From Candidatus Brocadiaceae bacterium (lineage in GTDB: Bacteria; Planctomycetota; MHYJ01; JACQXL01; CAKKQI01): a stretch of 14,044 nucleotides of DNA. How positions within the stretch are numbered: position 1 is the first letter of the stretch; each line of letters begins with the position of its first letter. The stretch lies in NCBI GenBank assembly GCA_919901895.1, contig CAKKQI010000279.1, positions 1 through 14,044 on the forward strand. Reading direction: 5' to 3'. The position numbers and the translations under genes are program-made. The notes below the pieces were generated by a model. It was not told the DNA's origin. It searched no databases and saw only the letters and a program-made list of their open reading frames with translations. Positions 13,693 through 14,044 of this stretch are shown in pieces.

Positions 13693-14044
13693 TTATTTTT
13701 TTGTTCCGCCTTGCGGGATTAACTCACCATTTTCGTAGTTCCGCTCAGATAGTAACTCCCCGTTCTCGTAATACCACTTGCCTATGCCTTCCTTCTTGTT
13801 ATCTTTGTAGTTCACCTCCCATTTTAACTTTCCGCTCTCGTAATAATATCCCTTGCTTATGCCTTCTACTTTGCCATCTTTGCAATTCACCTCCCATGCT
13901 AACTTTCCAATCTCGTGATATTCCCTGTATATGCCTTCTGATTTGCCATCTTTGTAATTCGACTCACTCTTTAACTTCCCGCCCTCGTAATATCCCTTGC
14001 CGATACCTTCCTTCTTGACATCTTTGTAGTTCATCTCAGATCGT
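13693..14044 (-). CDS. MORN/YwqK-type repeat protein, N-terminus cut by window edge
   Basis: At least four tandem copies of a repeat of about 24 residues (pattern G-x2-x-YYENGKL-x2-E-x-NYKDGK-x-EG) run to a short tail ending in GGTKK. This is the MORN-variant repeat of the YwqK family, annotated as antitoxin for the YwqJ deaminase toxin in Bacillus; in other bacteria the role is mostly unknown. The first ATG (14034) falls inside a repeat, at a place where the other copies have V, S or R, and the frame stays open to the edge with a fitting SE before it. The true start is therefore outside the window. No partner toxin is visible. The repeats make this gene prone to length change. Confidence 0.85.
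   Translation of the reverse strand, partial: RSEMNYKDVKKEGIGKGYYEGGKLKSESNYKDGKSEGIYREYHEIGKLAWEVNCKDGKVEGISKGYYYESGKLKWEVNYKDNKKEGIGKWYYENGELLSERNYENGELIPQGGTKK

Noticed and set aside
13693..14034. MORN protein as a complete 113-residue gene from ATG 14034
   Set aside because: The ATG lies inside a repeat unit and the frame remains open with repeat-like residues to the window edge.

Overview
The window looks like chromosomal DNA from an uncultivated, anaerobic, Gram-negative-type bacterium that uses the Wood-Ljungdahl (reductive acetyl-CoA) pathway. Reasons: it carries the bacterial-type Ni carbon-monoxide dehydrogenase (cooS/acsA) and the acetyl-CoA synthase subunit (acsB); it has a lipoprotein-type M48 protease and a secreted SH3 protein, which suggest an envelope with a periplasm; and it is full of short GC-rich palindromic repeats and toxin-antitoxin-like modules, as is common in candidate phyla such as Omnitrophota or Planctomycetota-related groups. 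The phylum is an inference and cannot be settled from this window.

Layout, minus strand, right to left: kbl (7089-8288, alpha-oxoamine synthase), a 476-bp gap rich in palindromes, then a compact operon cooS (4666-6612) - small ORF/nucleotidyltransferase pair (4665-3848) - second small ORF/nucleotidyltransferase pair (3833-3073) - acsB (846-3053), closed by a strong hairpin terminator at 775-804. Beyond it lies the start of an ABC transporter ATPase (1-587, running off the left edge) with its own promoter and a cloverleaf-like palindrome in its leader.

Layout, plus strand: a good sigma70-type promoter (8386-8414) leads into a third small ORF/nucleotidyltransferase pair (8428-9185). It is followed with very short gaps by a CHASE2-type adenylate cyclase, a secreted SH3 protein and an M48 lipoprotein protease (to 12664). 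These five genes are probably one transcription unit. At the right end, on the minus strand, are an RHH antitoxin/PIN toxin pair (12765-13423) with a promoter and a paired palindromic operator, a palindrome-rich spacer, and the C-terminal part of a MORN/YwqK-like repeat protein cut by the window edge.

Two patterns stand out. First, three paired small-ORF/nucleotidyltransferase modules are wired into host operons, two of them inside the CODH/ACS operon between cooS and acsB. The three small partners share a short LT-x-EQ-type motif. Second, a family of modular palindromes (cores CCCGAT..ATCGGG and CCCGCC..GGCGGG) occurs between genes and also as in-frame insertions within two unrelated proteins: 26 residues between the signature motif and Walker B of the ABC ATPase, and 38 residues near the C-terminus of the cyclase.
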